From contig JACVCO010000017.1 of assembly GCA_016741995.1 (NCBI GenBank), forward strand, positions 25,796-89,795: a DNA stretch of 64,000 nucleotides. The letters are read 5' to 3'. Below the pieces are notes generated by a model. The model was not told the DNA's origin and searched no databases. It worked only from the letters and a program-made list of their open reading frames with translations. Both the position numbers and the translations under genes were made by a program. Each line of letters starts with the position of its first letter. The stretch's first letter is position 1. The DNA comes from Hydrogenophaga sp. Its GTDB lineage: Bacteria > Pseudomonadota > Gammaproteobacteria > Burkholderiales > Burkholderiaceae_C. This document shows positions 17,639 through 26,210 of the stretch, piece by piece.

Positions 17639-17913
17639 TCGATCACCTCCCCGCGCAGCAGGAACTTGGCCAGCGCGACCGAGCCGATGAAGCCGAACAG
17701 CACCATCAGCAGGGCGCCCTCGAAATACATCTCGCTGTCGTAGCGGATCGCCAGCACCAGCATGACGAGCATGCCCACGATGTAGAGGAAATCGACCGCC
17801 AGCACGCGGTCTTGCGCGCTCGGGCCGCGCATGAGGCGTTGCAGCCCCAGGGCCATGGCGATGAGGTAGAGCACCAGGGTGGCGGTGATGGCGAGCGAGA
17901 GGAATGTGCTCAT
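17635..17913 (-). CDS. mnhF: Mrp antiporter subunit F (set 1)
   Basis: A 92-residue hydrophobic protein with three helices. The MnhF signature RLMRGPSAQDRVLAVDFLYIVGM lies at residues ~27-49 (conserved RGP and D). The true start is the ATG at 17913, overlapping mnhE by four bases; the open frame upstream is a shadow inside mnhE. Part of the antiporter complex; its isolated biochemical role is not known. Confidence 0.92.
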   Translation of the reverse strand: MSTFLSLAITATLVLYLIAMALGLQRLMRGPSAQDRVLAVDFLYIVGMLVMLVLAIRYDSEMYFEGALLMVLFGFIGSVALAKFLLRGEVIE

Positions 17914-18398
17914 CCGAAGATCTCCGTCAGGGGCTGTTCGTAGTCGGCCTTGAAGTGGGCGATGAAGGCCGCTTCGTCGTCGAGGTCGAACACATGCAGC
18001 AGGAGCGCGCTGCAATCGGGCGCGAGTTCGGTCCACACGGTGCCGGGGATCACCGCGGTGATCATCGCGAGCGCGGCCAGGCCGTGCGTGTCGCGCAGGT
18101 CCAGCGGCACCGCCACGAAGCGCCCGCGCGGGGGCGTGCGCTTCGTGCGCGCCACGCCCACGGCGACGTCGATCGCCGAGCGCACCACGTCGCGGCCCAC
18201 GCGGGCGATGAGCTTGATCAGCACGCCCCAGTGGCGCAGCGGGCCGGGCCGGGGGCGCAGCGGCGCCATCAACAGCGGCACCACCACCGCCACCAGCAGG
18301 CCGAGCAGGATCTGCCCGGCGCTGCCGCTGCGCGTGAGCAGCAGCCAGCCACCGAAGAGGCCGAACGACAGCCAGGGGGAGGGAATCAGTTGTTTCAT
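17910..18398 (-). CDS. mnhE: Mrp antiporter subunit E (set 1)
   Basis: A 162-residue subunit of normal length. Two N-terminal hydrophobic segments (LSFGLFGGWLLLTRSG and ILLGLLVAVVVPLLMAP) precede the amphipathic region GVLIKLIARVGRDVVRSAIDVAVGVA and the family core RFVAVPLDLRDTHGLAALAMITAVIPGT. The start ATG at 18398 overlaps mnhD by four bases. Comparing it with the 110-residue mnhE of set 2 shows that the other copy lacks these first two segments. Confidence 0.9.
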   Translation of the reverse strand: MKQLIPSPWLSFGLFGGWLLLTRSGSAGQILLGLLVAVVVPLLMAPLRPRPGPLRHWGVLIKLIARVGRDVVRSAIDVAVGVARTKRTPPRGRFVAVPLDLRDTHGLAALAMITAVIPGTVWTELAPDCSALLLHVFDLDDEAAFIAHFKADYEQPLTEIFG

Positions 18399-20041
18399 GG
18401 CGTGGCGCCCTTCACCGGGTTGGGCACGGTGCGCGTGCCCATCACCGCGTTGATGTAGTGCTGCGGTTCGTGCAGGGTGTCGGCGGTGGCGCGCGCATAG
18501 CTCAGCACCGTTTCCGCCTGCGCCACCATGAACACCGAGGCTCCCAGCAACAGGGCGATCGGCACCGTTTCGGCCACGCGAAGGCGTGGGGCGGGGCGGT
18601 CCTGCGTGGTCCAGAAGTGGCGCATGCCCACGCGCATCAGCGCGATGGCGGCGAACAGGCCCGAGGCGATGAGCAGCGCGAACAGCGTCCACGCGGCCGG
18701 TGTGTCCAGCGCCAGCAGCGCCGTGAGCATGCCGAGCTTGCTCACGAAACCCGACAGCGGCGGCAACCCGGCGATGACCATGGCGCAGACCGTGAACGCC
18801 ACGCCGAGGAAGGCCAGCGCGGCGGGGATGGCGCGGCCGATCAACACCTCTTCGTTGTCATCCAGGTTGGTGCCGTGCGGTGGCTCGGCGTCCAGGAACG
18901 CGGGCAGGGCGTAGTTGCCGTCGTCGAGGTCTTCCGGGCCTTCTTCCACCTGGCGCGAGCGTTCGAGCAGTTCCACCAGAAGGAACAGCGCGCAGCCCGC
19001 GAGCGTGGAGCTGGCCAGGTAGAACAGCGCGCCGCTGCTGAGCGCGGGCGCGTCGAAGCCGATGGCCGCGATCAGCGTGCCCGACGAGGCGATGACGCTG
19101 AAGCCCGCGAGCCGGCCAAGCTGCTGCGAGGCCAGCATGCCGATGGCGCCGAAAGCCAGTGTGGCCAACCCGCCCCAGATGAGCACGCCGCCGCCGAAGC
19201 CGGCCGAGATGCCGCCGGTTTCGGTGGGGAAGCACAGCGTCCACAACCGCAGGAGCGCGTACACGCCCACCTTGGTGAGGATGGCGAACACCGCGGCCGC
19301 GGGTGCGCTGGCGGCGCCGTAGGCGGGCGGCAGCCAGAAGTTGAGCGGCCACAGCGCGGCCTTGGCCAGGAAGGCGATCGCCAGGATGGCGGCGCCCGCG
19401 TGCAGCAGGCCGCGGTCTTTGTCGGGGATGAGCGCGATCTTGGCCGCGATGTCGGCCATGTTGAGCGTGCCCGTGACGCCGTAGATCACCGCCACGCCGA
19501 TGAGGAACAGCAGCGAGGCCATGAGGTTGATCGAGATGTAGTGCAGGCCGGCCCGCACGCGCGCAATGCCACCGCCATGCAGCAGCAGGCCGTAGCTGGC
19601 GGCCAGCAGCACCTCGAAGAACACGAACAGGTTGAACAGGTCGGCCGTGAGGAAGGCGCCGTACAGGCCCATGAGCTGCAACTGGAACAGCACGTGGAAG
19701 TACACGCCCGCGTGCTGCCAGCGCGCCAGCGCATACAGCAGCGCGGCCAGGCCCACCATGCCAGCGAGCACGGCCATGAAGGCGGCGAGCCGGTCGGCCA
19801 CGAGCACGATGCCGTAGGGCACCGGCCAGTTGCCGGGCAGGTAGACGCCGAACGCGGCGGTGCCTTCCGCGTTCACGTGCAGCAGCAGCCACACGGCGAT
19901 CAACAACCCGAGCAGGGTGGACGCCGAGTTGATGACCGACTTGATGCGCCGGTTGCCTTCGCCCAGCATGAGCATGAGCGCGGCCGTGGCCATGGGCAGC
20001 AGGATCGGGGCGACGAGCAGGTGGGCGGCGGTGGGCATCAT
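18395..20041 (-). CDS. mnhD: Mrp antiporter subunit D (set 1)
   Basis: A 548-residue NuoL/M/N-like ion-translocating subunit with about 14 membrane helices. The conserved helix-7/8 region LAKAALWPLNFWLPPAYGAAS (with the key lysine) and the following AVFAILTKVGVYALLRLW are near residue 230. A hydrophilic loop of about 45 residues (RSRQVEEGPEDLDDGN onward, near residue 360) is longer than in set 2 mnhD. Starts ATGATG with an ATGA overlap on mnhC. Confidence 0.94.
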   Translation of the reverse strand: MMPTAAHLLVAPILLPMATAALMLMLGEGNRRIKSVINSASTLLGLLIAVWLLLHVNAEGTAAFGVYLPGNWPVPYGIVLVADRLAAFMAVLAGMVGLAALLYALARWQHAGVYFHVLFQLQLMGLYGAFLTADLFNLFVFFEVLLAASYGLLLHGGGIARVRAGLHYISINLMASLLFLIGVAVIYGVTGTLNMADIAAKIALIPDKDRGLLHAGAAILAIAFLAKAALWPLNFWLPPAYGAASAPAAAVFAILTKVGVYALLRLWTLCFPTETGGISAGFGGGVLIWGGLATLAFGAIGMLASQQLGRLAGFSVIASSGTLIAAIGFDAPALSSGALFYLASSTLAGCALFLLVELLERSRQVEEGPEDLDDGNYALPAFLDAEPPHGTNLDDNEEVLIGRAIPAALAFLGVAFTVCAMVIAGLPPLSGFVSKLGMLTALLALDTPAAWTLFALLIASGLFAAIALMRVGMRHFWTTQDRPAPRLRVAETVPIALLLGASVFMVAQAETVLSYARATADTLHEPQHYINAVMGTRTVPNPVKGATP

Positions 20042-20379
20042 CGCTCCTCCTCCCCGTCCACGTGGTCACCGCCCGACAGGCCCCTGAGCGCGAGCAGCAC
20101 CACCAGGAACAGCGCCGTGGTGGCGAAGCCGATCACGATGGCCGTGAGCACCAGCGCCTGCGGCAGCGGGTCGGTGTAGTGGGCCAGGTTGGCCGGAATG
20201 CCGGCGCGCACGATGGGCTCGGCATCCACCGACAGGCTGCCCACGCTGAAGATGAACAGGTTGATGGCGTACGACAGCAGCGCCAGGCCGATCAACACCT
20301 GGAAGGTTCTGGGGCGCAGCACCAGCCACACGCCGGCGCCAGCCATGATGCCGATGGCGATCGAGACGACGATTTCCAT
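20038..20379 (-). CDS. mnhC: Mrp antiporter subunit C (set 1)
   Basis: A 113-residue NuoK-like subunit with three helices. The signature is GVWLVLRPRTFQVLIGLALLSYAINLFIFSVG (residues ~16-47), followed near the end by DPLPQALVLTAIVIGFATTALFL, the strongly conserved PLPQALVLTAIVI block. The start overlaps the mnhA stop by one base (TGATG). Confidence 0.94.
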   Translation of the reverse strand: MEIVVSIAIGIMAGAGVWLVLRPRTFQVLIGLALLSYAINLFIFSVGSLSVDAEPIVRAGIPANLAHYTDPLPQALVLTAIVIGFATTALFLVVLLALRGLSGGDHVDGEEER

Positions 20380-23327
20380 CAGACGGCTCCTTTCACTTGC
20401 GATGCTTGCTGCCGCAGGAGCTCGGCCTCACTCGGGTCGTCGTCACCGTCTTCCTGCGCGGCCTGTTGGCGGCGCGCGCGCAACGATTGGTGGGCGATGG
20501 CCGTGAGCAGCAACAGCGTGGCCCCCACGACCACGGCGAACACACCCAGGTCGAAGAAGAACGCCGAGGGCAGGTGCACCTCACCCACCAGCGGCCAGGT
20601 GACGTGCGCGGTGTGCGTGGTCAGGAAGGGGTAGCCCAGCGCCAGCGAGCCCAGGCCCGTGGCCAGCGCCATCGCCATGCCGAATGCTACCCAGCGCGGC
20701 GGCTGCAGGCGCAGGCGGTCTTCCACCCAGCGCGTGCCGCTCACCATGTACTGCGCGATGAAGGCGATGGCCACCACCAGGCCGGCCACAAAGCCGCCAC
20801 CCGGTTCGTTGTGCCCGCGCATGAACAGGTGGAAGGCAAACACCGCGGCCACCGGCAGCAGCAGGCGCACCAGCACGGCCGGCACCTCCAGGTAGCGCTG
20901 CGGCGTGTCGCCGTCTTCGCGCGACAGCAGGTCGCTCTCCACGTTCTGCGGAATGGCGCGCTGTTGCGCGGGCTGGTCGATCACTTCCACCGGCGGGCGG
21001 AAGCGGCGCAGCAACGCGTAGACCGTGATGCCCACGATGCCCAGCACCGTGATCTCGCCCAGCGTGTCGAAGGCGCGGAAGTCGACCAGCATCACGTTGA
21101 CGATGTTGGTGCCACCGCCCTCGGGCAGGGCCTTCTCGATGAAGAACGGCGAGATCGACAGCGGGGCGGCGCGCGTGAGCAGTGCGTACGACAGCGCGGC
21201 CAGCCCGACGCCGATGAGCACCGCGATCAGCAGGTCGCGGCGGCGGCGCCAGAGCGTGCGCGCCATGGCGCCGGGTTCGTCTTCCAGGCGCTTGGGCATC
21301 CAGCGCAGGCCGAGCAGGAACAGCACCATGGTCACCACCTCGACCGCGAGCTGCGTGAGCGCGAGGTCGGGCGCGGAGAACCAGGCGAAGGTGATGCACA
21401 CCGCCAGACCCACCACGCTGAGCAGGATGAGCGCCGCCAGCCGGTGGAACTTGGCCTGCACGGCCGCGCCCACCGCGCAGGTGGCGCCGATGACCCAGAG
21501 CAGCACGAACTCGGGCGTGACCGGAATGCGCGGGCGATCGCCCCAGGAGAGCGGCACGATCAGCGCCGAGCCCAGGCCCGCGAGGCCGGCGATCACCACC
21601 ATCCAGCGCAGCTGCGGCTGCAGCCGGCGCGTGCCCAGCTTGCGCGTGAGGCGCCGCGCCACGTCGGACAGCAGGGCCATGAAGCCTTCGAAGGCGCGCC
21701 GACCGTCCAGCCCCAGCAGGCCGGGCGAGCGGCTGCTCTCGCGGTCCTTGAAGCGGCGGCCGACGGCGAGGTAGACCACCACACCGCCCACGGTGGCGAT
21801 CAGGCTCATCACCAGCGGCGTGTTGAAGCCGTGCCACACGGCCAGGCTGTATTCGGGCAGCGTGCCGCCCACCACGGGCTGCGCGGCCGTGGCCAGCAGC
21901 GGCCCGACGGACCAGGCCGGCATGGTGCCGACCACCACGCAGGCCAGCACCAGCAGTTCCACCGGCACGCGCATCCAGTGCACCGGCTCGTGCGGCTGGC
22001 GCGGGCAATCGGGTGGCGCGCCAAAGAACACGTCGTGCCCGAAGCGCAGCGAATACACCACCGCGAACACGCCGGCCAGCGTGGCCGCCACGGGCAGGCC
22101 GTATTCGATGATCGGGCTCGCGCCGAGGAACACGGTCTCGGCGAAGAACATTTCCTTCGACAGGAAACCGTTGAGCAGCGGCACGCCCGCCATGGCCGCG
22201 CAGGCCACGATGGCCAGCGTGCCGGTGATGGGCATGCTGCGGTACAGGCCGTCGAGGCGGCGCATGTCGCGCGTGCCGGTCTCGTGGTCGATGATGCCGA
22301 CCGACATGAACAGCGAGGCCTTGAAGGTCGCGTGATTCATCATGTGGAAGACCGCCGCCACCGCGGCCATGGGGCTGTTCAGCCCGAGCAGCAGCGTGAT
22401 GAGCCCGAGGTGGCTGATGGTGGAGTACGCCAGCAGGCCCTTCAGGTCGTTCTGGAACATGGCCGAGTAGGCGCCCAGCAGCAGCGTGGCCAGGCCCGCG
22501 GTGCTCACGATCCAGAACCATTCGTTGGTGCCCGCGAGCACCGGCCACAGGCGCGCCAGCAGGAACACACCGGCCTTCACCATGGTGGCCGAGTGCAGGT
22601 AGGCCGACACCGGCGTGGGCGCGGCCATGGCGTGCGGCAGCCAGAAGTGGAACGGGAACTGCGCGCTCTTGGTGAGCGCGCCCAGCAGCACCAGCACCAG
22701 CGCGGGCGTGTACAGCGCGTGGTTGCGCACCACGTCGCCGGCCTGGAGCACCACGTCGAGCTCCAGGCTGCCCACGATGTGGCCGATCAGCAGCACCCCG
22801 GCCAGCAGGCACAAGCCGCCCGTGGCCGTGACGGTGAAGGCCATGCGCGCACCGCGGCGCGCGTCCTTGCGGTGCGTCCAGTAGCCGATGAGCAGGAAGG
22901 AGAACACGCTCGTGAGTTCCCAGAACACCACGAGCTGGACCAGCTGGCCCGACAGCACCACGCCCAGCATGGCGCCCATGAAACCCAGCAGCAGCGAATA
23001 GAAACGCGCGGCCGGGTCTTCGGGCGACAGGTAGTAGCGCGCGTAGACGATGACCAGCAGGCCCATGCCGCTGACCAGCATCGCGAACATCCAGGCGAAG
23101 CCGTCGATGCGCACGATGAGGTCCATGCCGAGCGAGGGCAACCAGACCACGCGTTCGCTGAGCACGGCACCGTCCCGTATCTCGGGATAGAGCACGGCCA
23201 GCGGTATGGCGACACCGAGGGCCACCAGCGCGGCCCACAGCGATTCGAGGTTGCGCGCGTTCGTTGGCAGCAGCGCCGCGACCACGCAACCCACGAAGGG
23301 GAGAAGCATCAACAGGAACAGGGACAT
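20379..23327 (-). CDS. mnhA: Mrp antiporter fused subunits A and B (set 1)
   Basis: A 982-residue protein. Residues ~1-800 are the NuoL-like subunit A, with about 20 helices and the conserved region [39 protein letters not shown] near residue 215, followed by the A-specific C-terminal domain ([25 protein letters not shown]). Residues ~805-982 are a full MnhB domain ([19 protein letters not shown], then DLGVFAVVVG). This A-B fusion defines the six-gene Mrp type. It is 60 bases after the NtrC-like gene on the same strand; a hairpin lies in the gap. Confidence 0.94.
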   Translation of the reverse strand: MSLFLLMLLPFVGCVVAALLPTNARNLESLWAALVALGVAIPLAVLYPEIRDGAVLSERVVWLPSLGMDLIVRIDGFAWMFAMLVSGMGLLVIVYARYYLSPEDPAARFYSLLLGFMGAMLGVVLSGQLVQLVVFWELTSVFSFLLIGYWTHRKDARRGARMAFTVTATGGLCLLAGVLLIGHIVGSLELDVVLQAGDVVRNHALYTPALVLVLLGALTKSAQFPFHFWLPHAMAAPTPVSAYLHSATMVKAGVFLLARLWPVLAGTNEWFWIVSTAGLATLLLGAYSAMFQNDLKGLLAYSTISHLGLITLLLGLNSPMAAVAAVFHMMNHATFKASLFMSVGIIDHETGTRDMRRLDGLYRSMPITGTLAIVACAAMAGVPLLNGFLSKEMFFAETVFLGASPIIEYGLPVAATLAGVFAVVYSLRFGHDVFFGAPPDCPRQPHEPVHWMRVPVELLVLACVVVGTMPAWSVGPLLATAAQPVVGGTLPEYSLAVWHGFNTPLVMSLIATVGGVVVYLAVGRRFKDRESSRSPGLLGLDGRRAFEGFMALLSDVARRLTRKLGTRRLQPQLRWMVVIAGLAGLGSALIVPLSWGDRPRIPVTPEFVLLWVIGATCAVGAAVQAKFHRLAALILLSVVGLAVCITFAWFSAPDLALTQLAVEVVTMVLFLLGLRWMPKRLEDEPGAMARTLWRRRRDLLIAVLIGVGLAALSYALLTRAAPLSISPFFIEKALPEGGGTNIVNVMLVDFRAFDTLGEITVLGIVGITVYALLRRFRPPVEVIDQPAQQRAIPQNVESDLLSREDGDTPQRYLEVPAVLVRLLLPVAAVFAFHLFMRGHNEPGGGFVAGLVVAIAFIAQYMVSGTRWVEDRLRLQPPRWVAFGMAMALATGLGSLALGYPFLTTHTAHVTWPLVGEVHLPSAFFFDLGVFAVVVGATLLLLTAIAHQSLRARRQQAAQEDGDDDPSEAELLRQQASQVKGAV

Positions 23328-23357
23328 GTCCCCGAGTCTATTGGACGATGGTGCAAG

Positions 23358-23373
23358 ACCCGCGATGGCGGGT
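23358..23373. terminator. Hairpin between the NtrC-like gene and mnhA set 1
   Basis: ACCCGC-GATG-GCGGGT stem of six pairs. On the + strand it is followed by TTTT; in the leftward transcription direction the following bases are CTTGC, a weaker tail. It could partly separate the regulator transcript from the downstream antiporter genes. Confidence 0.4.
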
Positions 23374-23381
23374 TTTGCGGC

Positions 23382-23396
23382 GCTGCATCAGTGCCC
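23382..23396 (-). promoter_or_regulatory. Weak candidate sigma-54 promoter before mnhA set 1
   Basis: Read leftward the sequence is GGGCACTGATGCAGC. It keeps the invariant GG and GC with the required ten-base spacing, and the GGCAC part of the -24 box, but the -12 box is CAGC instead of TTGC. It overlaps the stop codon of the NtrC-like gene. Offered only because a much better match sits before the second antiporter set. Confidence 0.22.
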
Positions 23397-24731
23397 GGGG
23401 GGCACGGGCGGGACGCCGTCGCCGAGCAGCTTCTTGCGCCGCTTCCACAGCGTGGTGCGCGACACGCCCAGGCGTTGCGCGGCCTCGGCCAGCCGCCCGC
23501 CCGAGAGCTCGAGGGCGCGCTCGATCTGCGCCAGCTCGGCCTGTTCGCGCGCACCCGCCAGGGTGGCGGGCACTGCGGGTTCGTCGAGCGTGCGTTCGGG
23601 GAACAGGTCCGCCGCACCGAGGGCTTCGCCTTCGCTCAGGGCCATGGCCCGTTCCACGCGGTTGCGCAGTTCACGCACGTTGCCCGGCCAGGTGTGGGCC
23701 AGCAACGCGGCGCGCGCGCTGTCGTCCAGCGCGCAGGTCGGCAGGCTTTGCCGCTCGGCGGCCTGCTGCGCGAAGGCCTGGGCCAGCGGCAGCACCTCGT
23801 CGGCCCGCTCGCGCAGGGGCGGGATGTGCAGCTCCACCACCGCCAGCCGGTAGTAGAGGTCTTCGCGGAACCGGCGTTCGGCCATGCGGGCGCCGAGATC
23901 GGCGTTGGTGGCGGCCACCACGCGGCCCGAAAAGGCCAGGTCCTGGCGGCCGCCGACGCGGCGAAAGCGCCCGTCCTGCAGCACGCGCAGCAGCGCGGTC
24001 TGCAGGCGCGGGTCGAGCTCGCCGATTTCGTCGAGGAACAGCGTGCCGCCCGCGGCTTCCTCGAACCAGCCCGCGTGGGCCGTGGCGGCGCCGGTGAAGG
24101 CACCGCGCTCGTGGCCGAAGAACTGGCTTTCCATCAGATCGTGCGGCACGGCCCCGCAGTTCACCGCCACGAAGGGTTCGCCCGCGCGCGCCGAGCGCTC
24201 GTGCAGTTGCCGCGCGGCGACTTCCTTGCCCACGCCGGTCTCGCCGCGCAGCAGCACCGGCACGTCGCGCTGCGCCAGGCGGTCGAGATCGGCGGCCAGC
24301 CGTGTGGTGGCGCCGGACAGGCCGAAGCCCCGCGCAGGCGCTGCGGCTTCGGGCGTGGTGGGCACGAGCTCGCGGATGCGCTGCACCAGCGCGTCGACAT
24401 CGAAGGGTTTGGTGAGGTAGTCGTCGGCGCCCGCGCGCATCAGGCGCACCGCCTGGCCCACATCGGCAAAGGCCGTGGCGAAAACGATCGGTGTGCGGCC
24501 GAGCAGGGGCAGGGCCTCGCGGTAGAGCGCCTCGCCCGAGCCGTCGGGCAGGCGGATGTCGCTCAACACGAAGTCGGGCCGCGCGCGGCGCAGCGCGTGC
24601 AGGGCCTGGGCGCGGTCGATGGCGTGTTCGACGTTGAAGCCCTCGAGCCGAAGGCGCTGCACGAGCGCGCCGCCGAGCACGGCGTCGTCCTCGATGAGCA
24701 GCACGTGGATCGGCGGGCTCGGGGTGTTCAT
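23388..24731 (-). CDS. NtrC-family sigma-54 response regulator
   Basis: A 447-residue enhancer-binding activator. Receiver domain at residues ~8-120 with the phospho-aspartate in FVLSDIRLPDG and lysine in YLTKPFD. AAA+ domain at ~140-365: Walker A GETGVGKE, the sigma-54 contact loop HERGAFTGA, Walker B GGTLFLDEIGEL, and sensor region FREDLYYRL. C-terminal Fis-type helix-turn-helix GGRLAEAAQRLGVSRTTLWKRRKKL. All catalytic parts are present, so it should be a functional sigma-54 activator. It is coupled to its kinase by an ATGA overlap and is placed between two Mrp antiporter sets, which are the obvious candidate targets. Confidence 0.93.
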   Translation of the reverse strand: MNTPSPPIHVLLIEDDAVLGGALVQRLRLEGFNVEHAIDRAQALHALRRARPDFVLSDIRLPDGSGEALYREALPLLGRTPIVFATAFADVGQAVRLMRAGADDYLTKPFDVDALVQRIRELVPTTPEAAAPARGFGLSGATTRLAADLDRLAQRDVPVLLRGETGVGKEVAARQLHERSARAGEPFVAVNCGAVPHDLMESQFFGHERGAFTGAATAHAGWFEEAAGGTLFLDEIGELDPRLQTALLRVLQDGRFRRVGGRQDLAFSGRVVAATNADLGARMAERRFREDLYYRLAVVELHIPPLRERADEVLPLAQAFAQQAAERQSLPTCALDDSARAALLAHTWPGNVRELRNRVERAMALSEGEALGAADLFPERTLDEPAVPATLAGAREQAELAQIERALELSGGRLAEAAQRLGVSRTTLWKRRKKLLGDGVPPVPPGH

Positions 24732-26188
24732 GCGGGGGAGGTGTCGGCGGGGTCCGGGGTGGCGTAGGGCAGTTCCAGCGCGATGCGCGTGCCCTGGCCC
24801 GAGTGTGCATCCACCGCGACGCGGCCCTGCAGTTGCTGCACCAGGCGAACCACCACCGCCACGCCCAGGCCGGGTGTCTGCTCGTGCACCTGCCCTTGCT
24901 CGAGGCTGGTGGCCAGCGGCCCGGGCAGCCCGGGGCCCTGGTCGATCACCTCCAGCCGCAGGTGCGTGGCCATCGGTTCGCAGCGCAAGGTCACGCGGCT
25001 GCCGGGGGCCGACGCCTTGATCGCGTTGAGGACCAGGTTCAACAGCACCTGGCGGACCTCGCCGCCGGCCAGGGGCACGGTCTGGCTGAGGCCGGATTCG
25101 AGCGCCAGCGCCACCTGCGCCTGCTGCGCCTGCGGTTCCAGCAGGCGTTGCAGGTCGGCCAGGTCTTGCGGGCCGAAGCTGCGGCCGTCGCTGGGGCGGT
25201 GCATGGCCAGCGTGGCGTCGACCACGCCGCCCAGCACGCGCAGGCCGCGCTCCATGAAGTCGATCGCTTCGGCGCGCGTGTCCGGCCGTTCGCCGAACTT
25301 GCGCAGCGTGTCGACCGCGGTGCGCACGCCCGCCAGGGGGTTGCGCACCTCGTGCGCCAACGTGGCGACCATGCGGCCGAGCACGGCCTCGCGCTCCTGT
25401 TCGGCCATGCGGGTGATCAGCGTCTCGCGCTCGCGGGCCGCGCCGGCCATGCGGTTGTAGGCCTGCAGCAGGCGGCTGGTTTCGCGGTCGGCTTCAGGAA
25501 TAAGGTTCTCCGGCACCGGGGCGGGGCCGGCCTCGCCCGCTTGCTGCAGATGCCGGGTGAGCGTGTCCAGCGGGCGCTGCAGGCGGCGCAGCAGCAGCAG
25601 ACCGAGGAACGCGCAGAGCAGGCCCAGGCCGAGGTTGAACCCGGCCAGGCGCCACCAGAGCTGGCGCCGTTCGGTCACGTAGTCCGCCACGTCGAGGTTG
25701 GCCACCACCGTGAGCGCGCCCGGGCGCCCGCCGGCCACCATGCGGTCGTCGCTCAGCGGGCGCCAGACCCAGTAACTGCCGTCGTCGGTGTCGATGAGGT
25801 CGCCGCGGGCCTGCTGCCCCACGGCCGCCGGCAGCGGAATCTGTGGCAGCCCGGCGCGGTCGGCGCGCGCGATCGGCAGGCCGCCCGCGTCGAGCAGGAA
25901 CAGCCGGCGGTCCACCAGCCCCTGGTGCATGCGCAGCGCTTCATCGAGCGCGCGTTCGATGCCGGCCTGGTCGTGGCCGATCACCGGGGGCAACAGCGCC
26001 GCGGCCAGGCCGTCGAGGTAGACCTGCCCGGTGCGCTCGATCTGGCGCTCCACCTGCCGCTGCAGGCCCTGCAACGCGATCTGCGTGGTGCCGAGCGCCG
26101 TGACGAGCACGACCGCGACCACCGCCAGCGGCAGGCGGGTGGACATCGGCAGGCGGGCCAGCCAGCGCATCAGGCGGGTTCGGGGCAT
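24728..26188 (-). CDS. NtrB-like membrane sensor histidine kinase
   Basis: A 486-residue kinase partner of the NtrC-like regulator. An N-terminal helix (LPLAVVAVVLVTALGTTQIAL) and a second helix near residue 180 (FNLGLGLLCAFLGLLLLRRL) enclose a periplasmic domain of about 135 residues of no recognised family, containing RRLFLLDAGGLPIARADRAGLP and DGSYWVWRPL. A HAMP-like segment, the H-box VATLAHEVRNPLAGVRTAV, N-box NLVLNAIKAS and G boxes DQGPGLPG and GLGVAVV follow. The ATG at 26188 gives a short basic N-terminus; a later ATG at 26146 is possible. It begins 22 bases after mnhG2. Signal unknown; ionic or envelope stress is plausible by context. Confidence 0.88.
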   Translation of the reverse strand: MPRTRLMRWLARLPMSTRLPLAVVAVVLVTALGTTQIALQGLQRQVERQIERTGQVYLDGLAAALLPPVIGHDQAGIERALDEALRMHQGLVDRRLFLLDAGGLPIARADRAGLPQIPLPAAVGQQARGDLIDTDDGSYWVWRPLSDDRMVAGGRPGALTVVANLDVADYVTERRQLWWRLAGFNLGLGLLCAFLGLLLLRRLQRPLDTLTRHLQQAGEAGPAPVPENLIPEADRETSRLLQAYNRMAGAARERETLITRMAEQEREAVLGRMVATLAHEVRNPLAGVRTAVDTLRKFGERPDTRAEAIDFMERGLRVLGGVVDATLAMHRPSDGRSFGPQDLADLQRLLEPQAQQAQVALALESGLSQTVPLAGGEVRQVLLNLVLNAIKASAPGSRVTLRCEPMATHLRLEVIDQGPGLPGPLATSLEQGQVHEQTPGLGVAVVVRLVQQLQGRVAVDAHSGQGTRIALELPYATPDPADTSPA

Positions 26189-26210
26189 GGCCCCGATCGT
26201 AGACCCCGGT

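Noticed and set aside
20397..24767. A 1,456-codon open frame on the + strand, antisense to mnhA set 1 and the NtrC-like gene
   Set aside because: The opposite strand has clear, motif-complete genes. The + frame is rich in H, R, Q and A with no domains, typical of antisense shadows in high-GC DNA.
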